Assembly: GCF_017353175.1 (NCBI RefSeq)
Contig: NZ_JAFMYW010000004.1
Location: forward strand, 248,001 to 312,000
DNA: 64,000 nt
DNA from: Fibrella forsythiae
GTDB lineage: Bacteria; Bacteroidota; Bacteroidia; Cytophagales; Spirosomataceae
Direction of reading: 5' to 3'
Below are positions 27,317-36,600 of this stretch, one piece after another; within the stretch, counting starts at the first letter, position 1, and each line of letters begins with the position of its first letter. A model generated the notes under the pieces. It had not been told where the DNA came from, did no database searches, and was given only the letters and a program-made list of their open reading frames with translations. The position numbers were made by a program, and so were the translations under genes.

Positions 27317-27853
27317 ATGGCAGAAATTAACACCGGTGGTGGTGGTGGTAAGCATGATGGTGGTAAGGTACGGTCCAAGAAAGCCTCAACCCGCGTCGAT
27401 ATGACGCCGATGGTTGACCTCGGATTCCTACTGATTACCTTCTTCATTCTGGCTACCACCCTCAGCAAACCATCATCGATGACGCTGAACGTACCGGATA
27501 AAACACAGAAAGAAGAAACGGAGCCCCTCAAGGCCTCCAACGTAATGACGGTCTTCCTGGGAAAAGACAACAAAGCTTACTACATCATGGGTAAAGCTGC
27601 GTCGGAAGATCCAGAAGTAAAAACTGTTTCGATGGGATATGACCTTCGTAAAGCGATTCAGGAAAGCGCGAAGTTAGCCCCAGCCGACAAGTTCGTGGTG
27701 GTACTGAAGCCAACGAAGGAATCTACTTACAAAAACATGGTAGATATTCTGGACGAAATGGCAATCATCAAAATCAAGCGGTATGCGCTGGTTGATGTAT
27801 TGACAGACGACGAGAAAGCGCTGTTGAAAGACAAAGTAAAATTAGAGATCTAG
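27317..27853 (+). CDS. exbD: ExbD/TolR biopolymer transport protein, second copy
   Basis: 178 residues. A Gly-rich N-terminal tail (NTGGGGGKHDGG) is followed by the membrane helix with the proton-carrying Asp at position 34 (RVDMTPMVDLGFLLITFFILAT) and a periplasmic domain ending KIKRYALVDVLTDDEKALL. It lies 114 bases after the first exbD and 4 bases before tonB, so it is translated in the same operon. Confidence 0.9.
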   Translation: MAEINTGGGGGKHDGGKVRSKKASTRVDMTPMVDLGFLLITFFILATTLSKPSSMTLNVPDKTQKEETEPLKASNVMTVFLGKDNKAYYIMGKAASEDPEVKTVSMGYDLRKAIQESAKLAPADKFVVVLKPTKESTYKNMVDILDEMAIIKIKRYALVDVLTDDEKALLKDKVKLEI

Positions 27854-27857
27854 ACCC

Positions 27858-28685
27858 ATGGCAGAAAACCCAAATCAGGCGACACTCGATGATATCGTGT
27901 TCGCAGACCGGAATAAGGCCTATGGTGCCTATGCCCTACGGAAAGGATATCCTGCAGTTGTTACCCGTGCACTTATTATCGGTTCGGCGATTACAGCGCT
28001 GGCCCTATTTGCACCAACGCTGCTCGACATTCTAACTCCAGAAAAAACGGAAGAGGCTATGGTTGAAGTGGATCTGATGAAGCTGCCACCGCCGCCAATC
28101 GACCCGAACGAGCCACCGCCACCGCCACCACCACCGGTTGAACTGCCGAAGGTAAACACGGTTAAATTCCTTCCGCCAGAAGTAAAACCTGACGAAGAGG
28201 TTCCTGAAGAAACGCCACCTCCGGCGGTTGAAGAACTGAAAGAAGCCGTAGCTGCCGAGAAGACACAGGAAGGTGACCCAAATGCTGAAGAAGTAATTGC
28301 TGCACCAGAAGAATCTGCTGGTCCATCGAAAGCCGAAGTAGTGGTTGAAGCACCTGCTCCTAAAGACGACGAAGTCTTTACGGTGGTAGAACAAAACCCG
28401 GAATTCGTTGGTGGTCAATCAGCCATGTATGCCTGGTTAAGCAAAAATATCAAGTACCCAGCAGCGGCCTCACGGGCCAACATTTCGGGTAAGGTGTTTG
28501 TCAGCTTCACAGTAAATACAGACGGATCAATCACCGACGCACAAGTTCTGAAAGGCCTTGGCTTTGGTACAGATGAAGAAGCCGTTCGGGTTGTAAAATC
28601 AATGCCACGTTGGAAACCAGGTAAGCAGTCTGGCCGTCCAGTCCGGGTAAAATACAACCTGCCAATTAGCTTCCAGTTGGAATAA
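27858..28685 (+). CDS. tonB: TonB energy-transducing protein
   Basis: 275 residues. Short cytoplasmic N terminus, one membrane anchor (about 38-58, ALIIGSAITALALFAPTLL), a proline-rich spacer (about 75-105, with PPPPPPPP), an acidic Glu/Pro/Ala region (about 112-170) and the C-terminal TonB domain (about 180-275; ISGKVFVSFTVNTDGSI, MPRWKPGKQSGRPVRVKYNLPISF). It transmits proton-motive energy from ExbB/ExbD to outer-membrane SusC/TonB-dependent receptors. Confidence 0.95.
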   Translation: MAENPNQATLDDIVFADRNKAYGAYALRKGYPAVVTRALIIGSAITALALFAPTLLDILTPEKTEEAMVEVDLMKLPPPPIDPNEPPPPPPPPVELPKVNTVKFLPPEVKPDEEVPEETPPPAVEELKEAVAAEKTQEGDPNAEEVIAAPEESAGPSKAEVVVEAPAPKDDEVFTVVEQNPEFVGGQSAMYAWLSKNIKYPAAASRANISGKVFVSFTVNTDGSITDAQVLKGLGFGTDEEAVRVVKSMPRWKPGKQSGRPVRVKYNLPISFQLE

Positions 28686-28687
28686 GC

Positions 28688-28909
28688 ATGAACCGCGACA
28701 ATAATCGCATTGCTGAAACGCTTCGACTTTACTTGTCGGTTTTGGCATCGGTCGCATATCTGGGAGGAGGCATCGCACTGATAGCCTCCTCTCAGTCTTT
28801 TGGGATCGCCGCTTTAGAAGGCCCGCTGCGCTACGCACTGGCTATTCTGTTACTTGTTTACGGTGCCTTTCGGGGCTTTCGGGCTTTTCAACAGTTTCGT
28901 GATCAATAG
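28688..28909 (+). CDS. Small two-helix membrane protein
   Basis: 73 residues, starting 2 bases after the tonB stop, so probably translationally coupled. Two hydrophobic segments (about 13-33 and 45-63, YALAILLLVYGAFRGF) and a charged C-terminal tail (RAFQQFRDQ). Genes of this kind sit between tonB and a pstS-like gene in several Bacteroidota operons; the function is not known. It could be an accessory subunit of the TonB complex (inference). Confidence 0.7.
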   Translation: MNRDNNRIAETLRLYLSVLASVAYLGGGIALIASSQSFGIAALEGPLRYALAILLLVYGAFRGFRAFQQFRDQ

Positions 28910-28940
28910 CTTGCGTACTTTTTTGTTATCTAGTATGGAA

Positions 28941-28983
28941 AAACCGTTGTCAGGGCATCTAACGGGTGTACAGGCAGCGGTTT
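28941..28983 (+). other. Weak hairpin before the pstS-like gene
   Basis: AAACCGTTG (28941-28949) can pair with CAGCGGTTT (28975-28983) with one wobble. There is no adequate T run, so it is possibly an attenuator or processing site inside the operon. Confidence 0.3.
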
Positions 28984-29005
28984 CTCTGTCTTATCGCCAA
29001 TACGA

Positions 29006-29941
29006 GTGATCTCACGCACACATCTCTTGTCTAGCCTCTTCGCCCTTGGACTCATAGTATCAGGGTGTAAAGAAGAGAAAAAGCTGGACAGCCCTTCGCA
29101 GGGTCAGATTACCGTCGCGGCTGACGAATCGTATCAGCCGTTGACCGAAGAAATTACGCGGACGTATGAGTTGCTCTATCCGCGAACAAAATTTAAGCTA
29201 GTCTTTAAACCAGAGCGGGAGGCAATACGTCTAATGCTTGAAGACAAAGCCCGGATTTGTATTGTATCGCGTAAGTTGAATGCAAATGAACAGCGCGGCC
29301 TGGATCAGCATAAGATTGTTGGTTCGGCCACTAGGATTGCAACAGACGGTGTAGCCCTGATCATCAACAAGACTAATGCAGATTCGCTGATGACTGTGGC
29401 CGAATTACGGGGGGTATTTACCAAACAGATTACCCTGTGGTCGCAGTTGAAGGGGGGGAATCAGACCGGACCGGTAACCCTGGTTTTTGATAACCCTAAC
29501 TCGAGTAACCTGGATTATATGTTGACCAAGTTTGGTGTGAAAGCCCTCGACGGATTACGCATTACAACCGCCAACTCGAATCGGGGCGTTATTGAGTATG
29601 TTCGGCAGCATCCAGACGCCATCGGTTTTATCGGCGTCAACTGGATTAGCGATGGCGATGGCCCTGTTTCGGCAGAGCTGTCAAAAAATATCCGGGTTGT
29701 TGGACTTTCTGAAAAAGAGAATCCAGGTTCACGGGCTGATTATTTTCAGCCTTTTCAGCAAGCTTTAGGATTAAAAGACTATCCTTTACGGCGTGATGTG
29801 TATATTTTGAGCCGTGAAGCACACCCTGGTTTAGGCAGTGGACTTACCAATTACCTGATTCGGGACGCTGGTAGTTTACTAATTGAAAAATTGGGGCTTT
29901 GGCCTCAAGTACCGTATAATAGAGAAGTTCGCTTCAGATGA
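29006..29941 (+). CDS. PstS-like periplasmic substrate-binding lipoprotein
   Basis: 311 residues from a GTG start at 29006. The N-terminal lipobox IVSGC gives a lipidated Cys. The fold is that of phosphate-binding proteins (PBP_like_2): ITVAADESYQPLTEEITRTYE, then IVSRKLNANE, TDGVALIINKTNADSLMTVAELRGVF, and NSSNLDYMLTKFG, the order of PstS. No pstCAB genes are nearby. The family member at this place in exb-tonB operons is common in Bacteroidota; whether it binds phosphate is not established. The GTG start is supported only by the lipoprotein signal that follows it directly. Confidence 0.82.
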   Translation: MISRTHLLSSLFALGLIVSGCKEEKKLDSPSQGQITVAADESYQPLTEEITRTYELLYPRTKFKLVFKPEREAIRLMLEDKARICIVSRKLNANEQRGLDQHKIVGSATRIATDGVALIINKTNADSLMTVAELRGVFTKQITLWSQLKGGNQTGPVTLVFDNPNSSNLDYMLTKFGVKALDGLRITTANSNRGVIEYVRQHPDAIGFIGVNWISDGDGPVSAELSKNIRVVGLSEKENPGSRADYFQPFQQALGLKDYPLRRDVYILSREAHPGLGSGLTNYLIRDAGSLLIEKLGLWPQVPYNREVRFR

Positions 29942-29974
29942 GCAGTCAATTTTTTCTGTTTAGACGCAATTTTT

Positions 29975-29982
29975 TAGTTTTG
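29975..29982 (+). promoter_or_regulatory. Possible -7 box (TAGTTTTG) before the TPR gene
   Basis: TAGTTTTG fits TAnnTTTG and lies 50 bases upstream of the TPR-protein start; no clear -33 TTTG. It would allow the TPR gene to be transcribed apart from the tonB operon. Confidence 0.4.
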
Positions 29983-30031
29983 CGGTTTGTTTTATGATTA
30001 AAGCAACCTTCGTTTTTTTAACAACCTACGA

Positions 30032-31837
30032 ATGCGAATGAACCAACCCAAAAACGCCCTGCTGGCCACCTTGTTCTTAGGGGCCGCAACGTTGGTACCA
30101 GCCACCGCTCAGGATATTGCATCAGGTCTGAAAGACCTTGAAGCTGAGCGCGTTCCGAAGGCGGAGCAAACGTTCAAGCAATTGGCGTCTACGGCTCCGA
30201 CCGCCGACAATCAGTTTTATCTAGGTTATTTCCTCCTCAAAACAGGAAAGCCTGATGAAGCAAAAGCGGCTTTCGAAAAAGGAATAGCGGCAGACCCTAA
30301 AAACCAACTCAACAACGTTGGGCTGGCAGGTGTTGCCCTGACCAAGAAAGACTTGGCTACGGCCAAAGCCAAAACAGACGAGGCTATTGCAGCTACTAAG
30401 GGCAAAAACGGCGACGTATTGTTCCGGGCTGGTGAAATGTACACCTTGTTTGAAGGCGACAAAGGAGCCAACGACCCTGCACGTGCCATTGAGTTGCTGG
30501 AGCGCGCCAAAGTTTTAGACAAGAAGAATCAGAACGTTGAAATTCCAATGGCGATGGGTGATGCCTATACCCTGCGGAATGAAGGCGGACCAGCTGTAAG
30601 CCGTTACGAAGAAGTAATCGACGGGGCGCTGGCTGGTGCAGCAAACAACACGACGAAAGCCGAATCCAACGCCAAAATTGGTCAGTTGTACCTGCGCAGT
30701 AAGCAGTATAAACTTGCTCAGGAATTTTTCGAGAAAGCCCTGGCTGCTGACCCGGAATTCGCACCTACCTACCGCTCGTATGCTGATGCGCTAGTTGGTT
30801 CGAAAGCGTATAAGAAAGCCTCAGGAATCTACGATACCTATGTGCAGAAGAGTGGTACGAAAGATCCCGAATTGCTTTTGAACGTAGCAAAGTATTACTT
30901 CCTGGCGGGTGATCACCAGAAGTCGCTCGATTACCTCGATAAGCTGAAAGGCCAGGTTAAAGACCCGATCATTGACCGTATGACGGGCTGGTCGAGCTTC
31001 GCCTTGGGTAAAAACGATGTTGCCGTTGAGTCACTAAATAAATTTATCAGCACAGCTCCCCAGAAAGTAATCTTCGATGATTACAAATATCTGGGTCGTG
31101 CTCAGGCCCAATTAGGTACGCCTGAAGGTGACTCACTGAGCATCGTTAACCTGTTGAAAGCGGCACCGAGTGATACAACGGAGAACCTCTACAAAGAGGT
31201 AGCTGACCGGTATTATGCTGGCAAACGCTATGATAAGGCGGCAACGTACCTACAGCAGGCTATTAGCACCGATAAAAAGCCAAGCAACAACGATTACCTG
31301 AAATTAGGTTTGTCGTACTACAACTATGGGTTACAGGTGCCAAAGATCATTGCCGATACAGCACAGCAGACTGCGGCCCGCAAATTAGCCTTTATGCAGG
31401 CTGACTCATCATTTGCTCGTCTTGCAGAAAATGCAGAGAAAATTGGCACACCGTACCCACTGGCCTATTATTATCGGGCACAGTCGAATTACTTCGCTAA
31501 TGGTCGTGATGCTTCGTTAGCAAGTGGAGCGCCAGTTCCTCTCTATGAGAAATTCATTGAGCAGGCACTTGCTGCACAGGCAAACCCAGAAACGGGCGCC
31601 ACAACTCGTGAGCAGAACCGGAAATACCTGATCACAGCGTATCGCTATCTGATCAATAACAGCATCGCCAAAAAAGACGATGCAAAGGCAAAAGAGTATG
31701 CCAACAAGGTGCTTGAGTTAGATCCGAACGATAAGGACGCAAAAGAATTCTTGAATCCAACCGCTCCGGCTCCGGCAGCTAAGCCGGCGGCAAAACCAGC
31801 CGCGAAACCTGCACCTAAAAAGGGGTCGGCCAAGTAA
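30032..31837 (+). CDS. Secreted tetratricopeptide-repeat protein
   Basis: 601 residues; the start may also be the Met two codons in. Signal peptide about 1-27 (TAQDIA). The body is a run of TPR units (NQFYLGYFLLKTGKPDEAKAAFEKGIAADPKN, IGQLYLRSKQYKLAQEFFEKALAADPEF, and others), giving a helical solenoid for protein-protein contacts in the periplasm. It ends in a low-complexity Ala/Pro/Lys tail (about 575-601, AKPAAKPAAKPAPKKG). It follows the exbB-tonB-pstS genes, the conserved position of such TPR proteins in Bacteroidota; a link to TonB function is plausible. A strong terminator follows 24 bases after the stop. Confidence 0.88.
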   Translation: MRMNQPKNALLATLFLGAATLVPATAQDIASGLKDLEAERVPKAEQTFKQLASTAPTADNQFYLGYFLLKTGKPDEAKAAFEKGIAADPKNQLNNVGLAGVALTKKDLATAKAKTDEAIAATKGKNGDVLFRAGEMYTLFEGDKGANDPARAIELLERAKVLDKKNQNVEIPMAMGDAYTLRNEGGPAVSRYEEVIDGALAGAANNTTKAESNAKIGQLYLRSKQYKLAQEFFEKALAADPEFAPTYRSYADALVGSKAYKKASGIYDTYVQKSGTKDPELLLNVAKYYFLAGDHQKSLDYLDKLKGQVKDPIIDRMTGWSSFALGKNDVAVESLNKFISTAPQKVIFDDYKYLGRAQAQLGTPEGDSLSIVNLLKAAPSDTTENLYKEVADRYYAGKRYDKAATYLQQAISTDKKPSNNDYLKLGLSYYNYGLQVPKIIADTAQQTAARKLAFMQADSSFARLAENAEKIGTPYPLAYYYRAQSNYFANGRDASLASGAPVPLYEKFIEQALAAQANPETGATTREQNRKYLITAYRYLINNSIAKKDDAKAKEYANKVLELDPNDKDAKEFLNPTAPAPAAKPAAKPAAKPAPKKGSAK

Positions 31838-31861
31838 TTGGTGGAAATGAGTTAGTGCGCA

Positions 31862-31896
31862 GGGCGCGGGCAGGTTTGTCCGCGCCCTTTCGTTTT
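31862..31896 (+). terminator. Terminator after the TPR gene
   Basis: GGGCGCGG (31862-31869) pairs exactly with CCGCGCCC (31880-31887) across a 10-base loop, followed by TTTCGTTTT. The loop contains the -33 element of the adk promoter. Confidence 0.85.
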
Positions 31897-31905
31897 GTAA
31901 ATTTG
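31875..31905 (+). promoter_or_regulatory. adk promoter (TTTG - 19 - TAAATTTG)
   Basis: TTTG (31875-31878) and TAAATTTG (31898-31905), separated by 19 bases, are the best match to the Bacteroidota -33/-7 consensus in the window. The -7 box lies 49 bases before the adk ATG. The -33 box lies in the loop of the upstream terminator. Confidence 0.75.
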
Positions 31906-31954
31906 TCGCCGTTGCTTTTTTCAAACGCAACCTTGCATCCCCCTTCGTAGCCGT

Positions 31955-32536
31955 ATGCTAAATCTTGTACTGTTTGGTCCGCCGGGTGCCGGTAAAGGCA
32001 CACAGAGTGAAAAATTAATTCAGAAGTACCAACTTGTTCATCTCTCGACGGGCGATTTGTTACGGTCACAGATCGCGGCAGGAACCGAATTAGGTCTGCG
32101 GGCGAAATCATTGATGGATCAGGGATTATTGGTTCCTGATGAAGTCGTGATTGGCATGATTGAAAATAAACTAACTGAGAATCAGCAAGCGCCCGGTTTT
32201 ATTTTCGACGGATTCCCCCGTACGGTGAAACAGGCAGAAGCATTAGACACCCTGTTGACCTTACATGGAACCGGAATTACAACCATGGTAGCACTGGTTG
32301 TTGACGAAGAAGAACTGATTCGGCGCTTACTAAAGCGGGGTGAAACATCTGGCAGACCGGATGATAAAGACGAAGCAACGGCAAGACGCCGAGTGAGCGT
32401 ATATAACAGTGAAACAATGCCGGTCGCTGAGCACTATGCACAGCAGGGCAAATATGCTGCCATCAGTGGTATTGGTACCATCGATGACATTTTTGAGCTG
32501 GTCTGCCAAAAAATTCAGCAGGCACAGCTTAGCTAA
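31955..32536 (+). CDS. adk: Adenylate kinase
   Basis: 193 residues, the short form without a long LID insert. The enzyme interconverts ATP, ADP and AMP (AMP + ATP to 2 ADP). The P-loop GPPGAGKGT (residues 8-16), the AMP-site LSTGDLLR (about 31-38) and FDGFPRT (about 83-89) are intact, as is the RRLLKRG...SGRPDD LID segment. No Cys4 zinc site is present. A promoter starts 50 bases upstream and obgE follows 30 bases downstream, probably as a two-gene operon. Confidence 0.96.
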   Translation: MLNLVLFGPPGAGKGTQSEKLIQKYQLVHLSTGDLLRSQIAAGTELGLRAKSLMDQGLLVPDEVVIGMIENKLTENQQAPGFIFDGFPRTVKQAEALDTLLTLHGTGITTMVALVVDEEELIRRLLKRGETSGRPDDKDEATARRRVSVYNSETMPVAEHYAQQGKYAAISGIGTIDDIFELVCQKIQQAQLS

Positions 32537-32566
32537 CCAACCGAAATCTAGCGGTTAAACAAATAC

Positions 32567-33574
32567 ATGGCTTCATCCAACTTTATTGATTACGTAAAAA
32601 TCAACTGCCGATCGGGACATGGCGGCGCGGGGTCTATGCACTTTCGGCGCGAGAAGCACGTACCCAAAGGCGGACCGGATGGCGGCGATGGCGGACGCGG
32701 AGGCCACATCATTCTGAGGGCCAACTCGCAACTGTGGACCTTACTACACCTGAAGTATCAGAAGCACATTAAAGCAGATTCAGGCAACGGAGGCGAAGGT
32801 GGCCGCCGAACTGGAGCTGAAGGCGAAGACGTTTTTATTGACGTACCCCTGGGTACAATAGCTCGCCATGCTGAAACCAACGAGGTGATGGCTGAACTCA
32901 CCGAAGATGGACAGGAAGTTATTCTGTTACCCGGTGGGCGCGGCGGTATGGGTAATACCCATTTCAAATCAGCTACTCAGCAAACACCACAACATGCACA
33001 GCCTGGTGAACCCGGACGCGAAGAGTGGGTTATTTTAGAATTAAAACTACTGGCTGACGTAGGACTTGTTGGTTTCCCTAACGCTGGTAAGTCGACTTTG
33101 CTGTCGGTGTTATCGGCAGCGCGGCCTGAAATAGCTGATTACCCATTCACAACGCTGGTGCCGAACTTGGGCGTAGTGGCATATCGGGATTATAAATCAT
33201 TTGTGATTGCCGACATACCTGGCATCATCGAGGGAGCTTCGCAGGGGAAAGGCCTTGGTCTTCGCTTTTTAAGACATATAGAGCGTAACTCAGTTCTTCT
33301 ATTTCTAATTCCAGCCACGAGCGAAGATATAGCGGGTGAATACCAGATACTGACAAACGAGTTGGAAGCGTTTAATCCTGAGTTGGCAGATAAAACCAGA
33401 GTACTCGCTATTACGAAGGTAGATCTTGCCGACGACGAGATACTGAACCAGATACGAAGTAATCTGCCAGTTAATGTACCAACTGTATTTATTTCGTCGG
33501 TTCAACAGTATGGGCTTGTTGAGTTGAAGGATTTACTCTGGAAAACGCTCACTTCACCTGTTAACCCAACCTGA
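32567..33574 (+). CDS. obgE: GTPase Obg/CgtA
   Basis: 335 residues. A Gly-rich Obg domain fills residues about 1-158 ([50 protein letters not shown]), followed by the G domain with GFPNAGKS (G1, about 168-175), the switch I region with [12 protein letters not shown] (G3), and ITKVDL in place of NKxD (G4). No extended C-terminal OCT domain. It takes part in 50S ribosome assembly and in stress control. Co-transcribed with adk. Confidence 0.95.
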   Translation: MASSNFIDYVKINCRSGHGGAGSMHFRREKHVPKGGPDGGDGGRGGHIILRANSQLWTLLHLKYQKHIKADSGNGGEGGRRTGAEGEDVFIDVPLGTIARHAETNEVMAELTEDGQEVILLPGGRGGMGNTHFKSATQQTPQHAQPGEPGREEWVILELKLLADVGLVGFPNAGKSTLLSVLSAARPEIADYPFTTLVPNLGVVAYRDYKSFVIADIPGIIEGASQGKGLGLRFLRHIERNSVLLFLIPATSEDIAGEYQILTNELEAFNPELADKTRVLAITKVDLADDEILNQIRSNLPVNVPTVFISSVQQYGLVELKDLLWKTLTSPVNPT

Positions 33575-33677
33575 ATAGAAATTTTCACGAGTTACGGATA
33601 TGCTTTTGGCAAACGCAACTCTCCCGAGCGCGGACACATAACAACCTCGCTTACCACAATGGCTCTCACGTTTGCTC

Positions 33678-36600
33678 ATGAAACAACTCGCGTTCGGTTG
33701 CTTATTGCTTTTCTATTTGCTCACTTCTTTTTGCGCATTGGCACAAGTACAGGTGTCTTTTCCCGTGAGCCGCGCGGTTTTACAGCGCAATACTGCTAAT
33801 AACGCGTCAGTGACCATTACAGGTACGTATTCAACGGCTGTTACCCGGGTTGAAGCTCGTGTGGAGGCCCGTAATGGTCAGGGTACAACTACCGACTGGC
33901 AGACCATTTCCAGTAATCCGCAAGGTGGTGTTTTCAACGGAGCAATCACCGTCCAGGGTGGTTGGTATAACCTGTCGGTAAGGCTTATGCGCGACAACCA
34001 GGAGGTAGGCACACAAACGATTGAACGGGTTGGGGTAGGTGAAGTATTTGTTATTGCCGGCCAGTCTAACTCTGGCCAAATAGACGATAACAACAGACGA
34101 GACGGAGAATCCGCTCAGGATGACCGGGTCAATTGTGTTAACTACAGGTACGTTCCCACGCAATATCCGAATGATGCTCCTATTCCGGCGTTCTCTCATC
34201 TGGATGGCCCTAATGACATTGCTCCGAGGGGCGTAGGGTCGTGGTGTTGGGGCAGACTTGGTGATCTGCTGGCTGCCCGCCTGAACGTACCTGTACTATT
34301 TTTTAGCGCTGCCTACACCGGAACATCAGTTAGAAACTGGGCGGAAACAGCTAAAGGCGAGCGAACACTAAGCGATTATGAGCCACGCTTTTACGAGTTG
34401 AAACATCCTTATTTCCCATTAAAACTAGCGCTCCAGAACTACACACATATGTTGGGGGTGCGGGCCGTTCTCTGGCATCAGGGCGAAGCCGACAATCAGT
34501 TTGAAACGACGACAAGTCAGTATGCTGAACGTTTACGGACTGTTATTGACCAGAGCCGGGCAGATTTTGGCAAAAACGTACCGTGGGTAGTTGCCCGGGC
34601 CTCCTACAGTGATTTTTATTCAACTGACCAGAAAGTAATTGATGGCCAGAACCAGGTTATCGCCAGCTCGCCTAACACATTTGCCGGCCCCAATACCGAT
34701 GGTATCCAGATTCCTCGTTCGCGAGCTCCCCTATTTGATGTCGTGCATTTCGACAATCCAGGGTTGCGGGAAGTAGCCGCCGCTTGGGACGCCAGCCTGA
34801 ACAGTAACTTTTTCAATAATGCTGTACCTATCAGTCCGGCGGCGGCGCCAATACTAACGGTCAGTTGTGCCGGAAACAACGCAGTAACTTACTCTGTTAC
34901 CAACTATCAGCAAGTCTTCTGGGAGTCGGGTGAAACAGGGCAATCGATCACCAAGCCCGCGGGAAGTACGTTACGCGCGAAAGTGAAAGACGCCCTCGGC
35001 AATGTTTACTATACACCTTCTATTACCATTGCTGCAGCACCTACCATTCAGGCCGACGGACCAACCCGATTTTGCGTAACGGGGAGTGTAAACCTTACCA
35101 GCAGTACCGATCAAAATTTTGTCTGGAACAACGGGCAGTCCAGCAAAACTATTAACGTAACCAGTTCAGGTACGTATTCTGTATCGATAAAAGATGCAAG
35201 TGGCTGCACATTCACGTCAAACGCCATAACGGTTTCCATCAATCCGCTTCCGGCCAGACCCACCATTACAACGGAAGGGTCTCTCACCTCCTGCTTAGGT
35301 GACAACACCACGCTATCGGCCGGCCCGGCAGCTAGCTATAAGTGGAGTAACGGCGAAACCACGCAACGTATAACTGTTAGCCAAACAGGTAGTTACTCGT
35401 TAATTGTTGCTGATGAAAACGGCTGTCAATCGCCCGCTTCTGCCATCGTTAATGCCACAGTGAACCCTCGGCCTGATCCTCTTTCCATTAATTTTTCAGG
35501 CCCTACTACCTTTTGTGCCACGGGGTCATTAGCACTCAATGCCAGCTCTGCGCCAGTGTATGAATGGAGCAATGGACAGACTACGCCAACCATTTCGGTA
35601 AATCAGTCGGGCAATTACACCGTTCGCACCCGCAACTCGTTCAATTGCCCATCGGCGCCGTCGAATGTAGTTGCAGTAACAGTAAATCCCTTACCTGTTA
35701 CTCCTATCGTTAGTAGCGATCGGGCCACTACCTTTTGCCAGGGAGACAATACAGTGCTGACCGTAACCAATACGTCGGCATCTGGCTATAATTGGAACAA
35801 CGGGTCGCGCACGCCACAGCTTACGGTTACGCAATCGGGCAGTTATTCGCTAACCATTTCGGATGGGAACGGATGTGTATCGGCACCATCAAACGTCGTT
35901 AACATTCTGGTCAACCCCGTTCCTGCTACTCCACAGGTGACGGCTAGTGGACGAACGATCTTTTGCGCCAACGAATCAGTGACGCTGACATCGAGCCCGG
36001 AGGCCAACTACGAATGGAACAGTGGTCAATCGAGCCAAAGCATCACGGTAGCCCAATCTGGTAGTTACTCGATACGTACCCGAAACCAGTTCAACTGTTT
36101 TTCTGAACGGTCGGGTCCAATTAACGTAACGGTCAATCCGCTTCCTGCCCAGCCCACTATTACTAATGAGCGGTCAACAACCTTTTGTCAGGGAGACAAT
36201 ACAGTATTGGTAGCCAGCCCAGCGGTGGCTTACAACTGGAGTAACGGCAATCAGTCGCAACGTTTGACCATTTCTCAAAGTGGTAACTTTTCGCTGACTG
36301 TATCTGACGCCAACGGCTGCGTCTCGGTGCCTTCGGCCATAGTATCAGTTGTGGTCAATCCGCTTCCGGAAACACCGAGGCTGACAGCGAGCAGTTCCAC
36401 AACCTTCTGCGCAAACGAATCTGTCACCTTGAGTTCAACAGCTGAAGCCAGTTACATATGGAGTACAGGGCAGACAACCCGTAGCATTGGCGTTAATCAA
36501 TCGGGCAGTTACTCGTTACGAACCCGCAATCAGTTCAATTGTGAATCAGCTCAATCCAATGTGGCTGTTGTGCTTGTCAATCCGTTACCGGCAGCTCCTA

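Noticed and set aside
28032-28418. 128-codon frame on the minus strand
   Set aside because: It is the reverse of the Pro/Glu-rich spacer of TonB, so its Trp/Arg-rich translation is an artefact.
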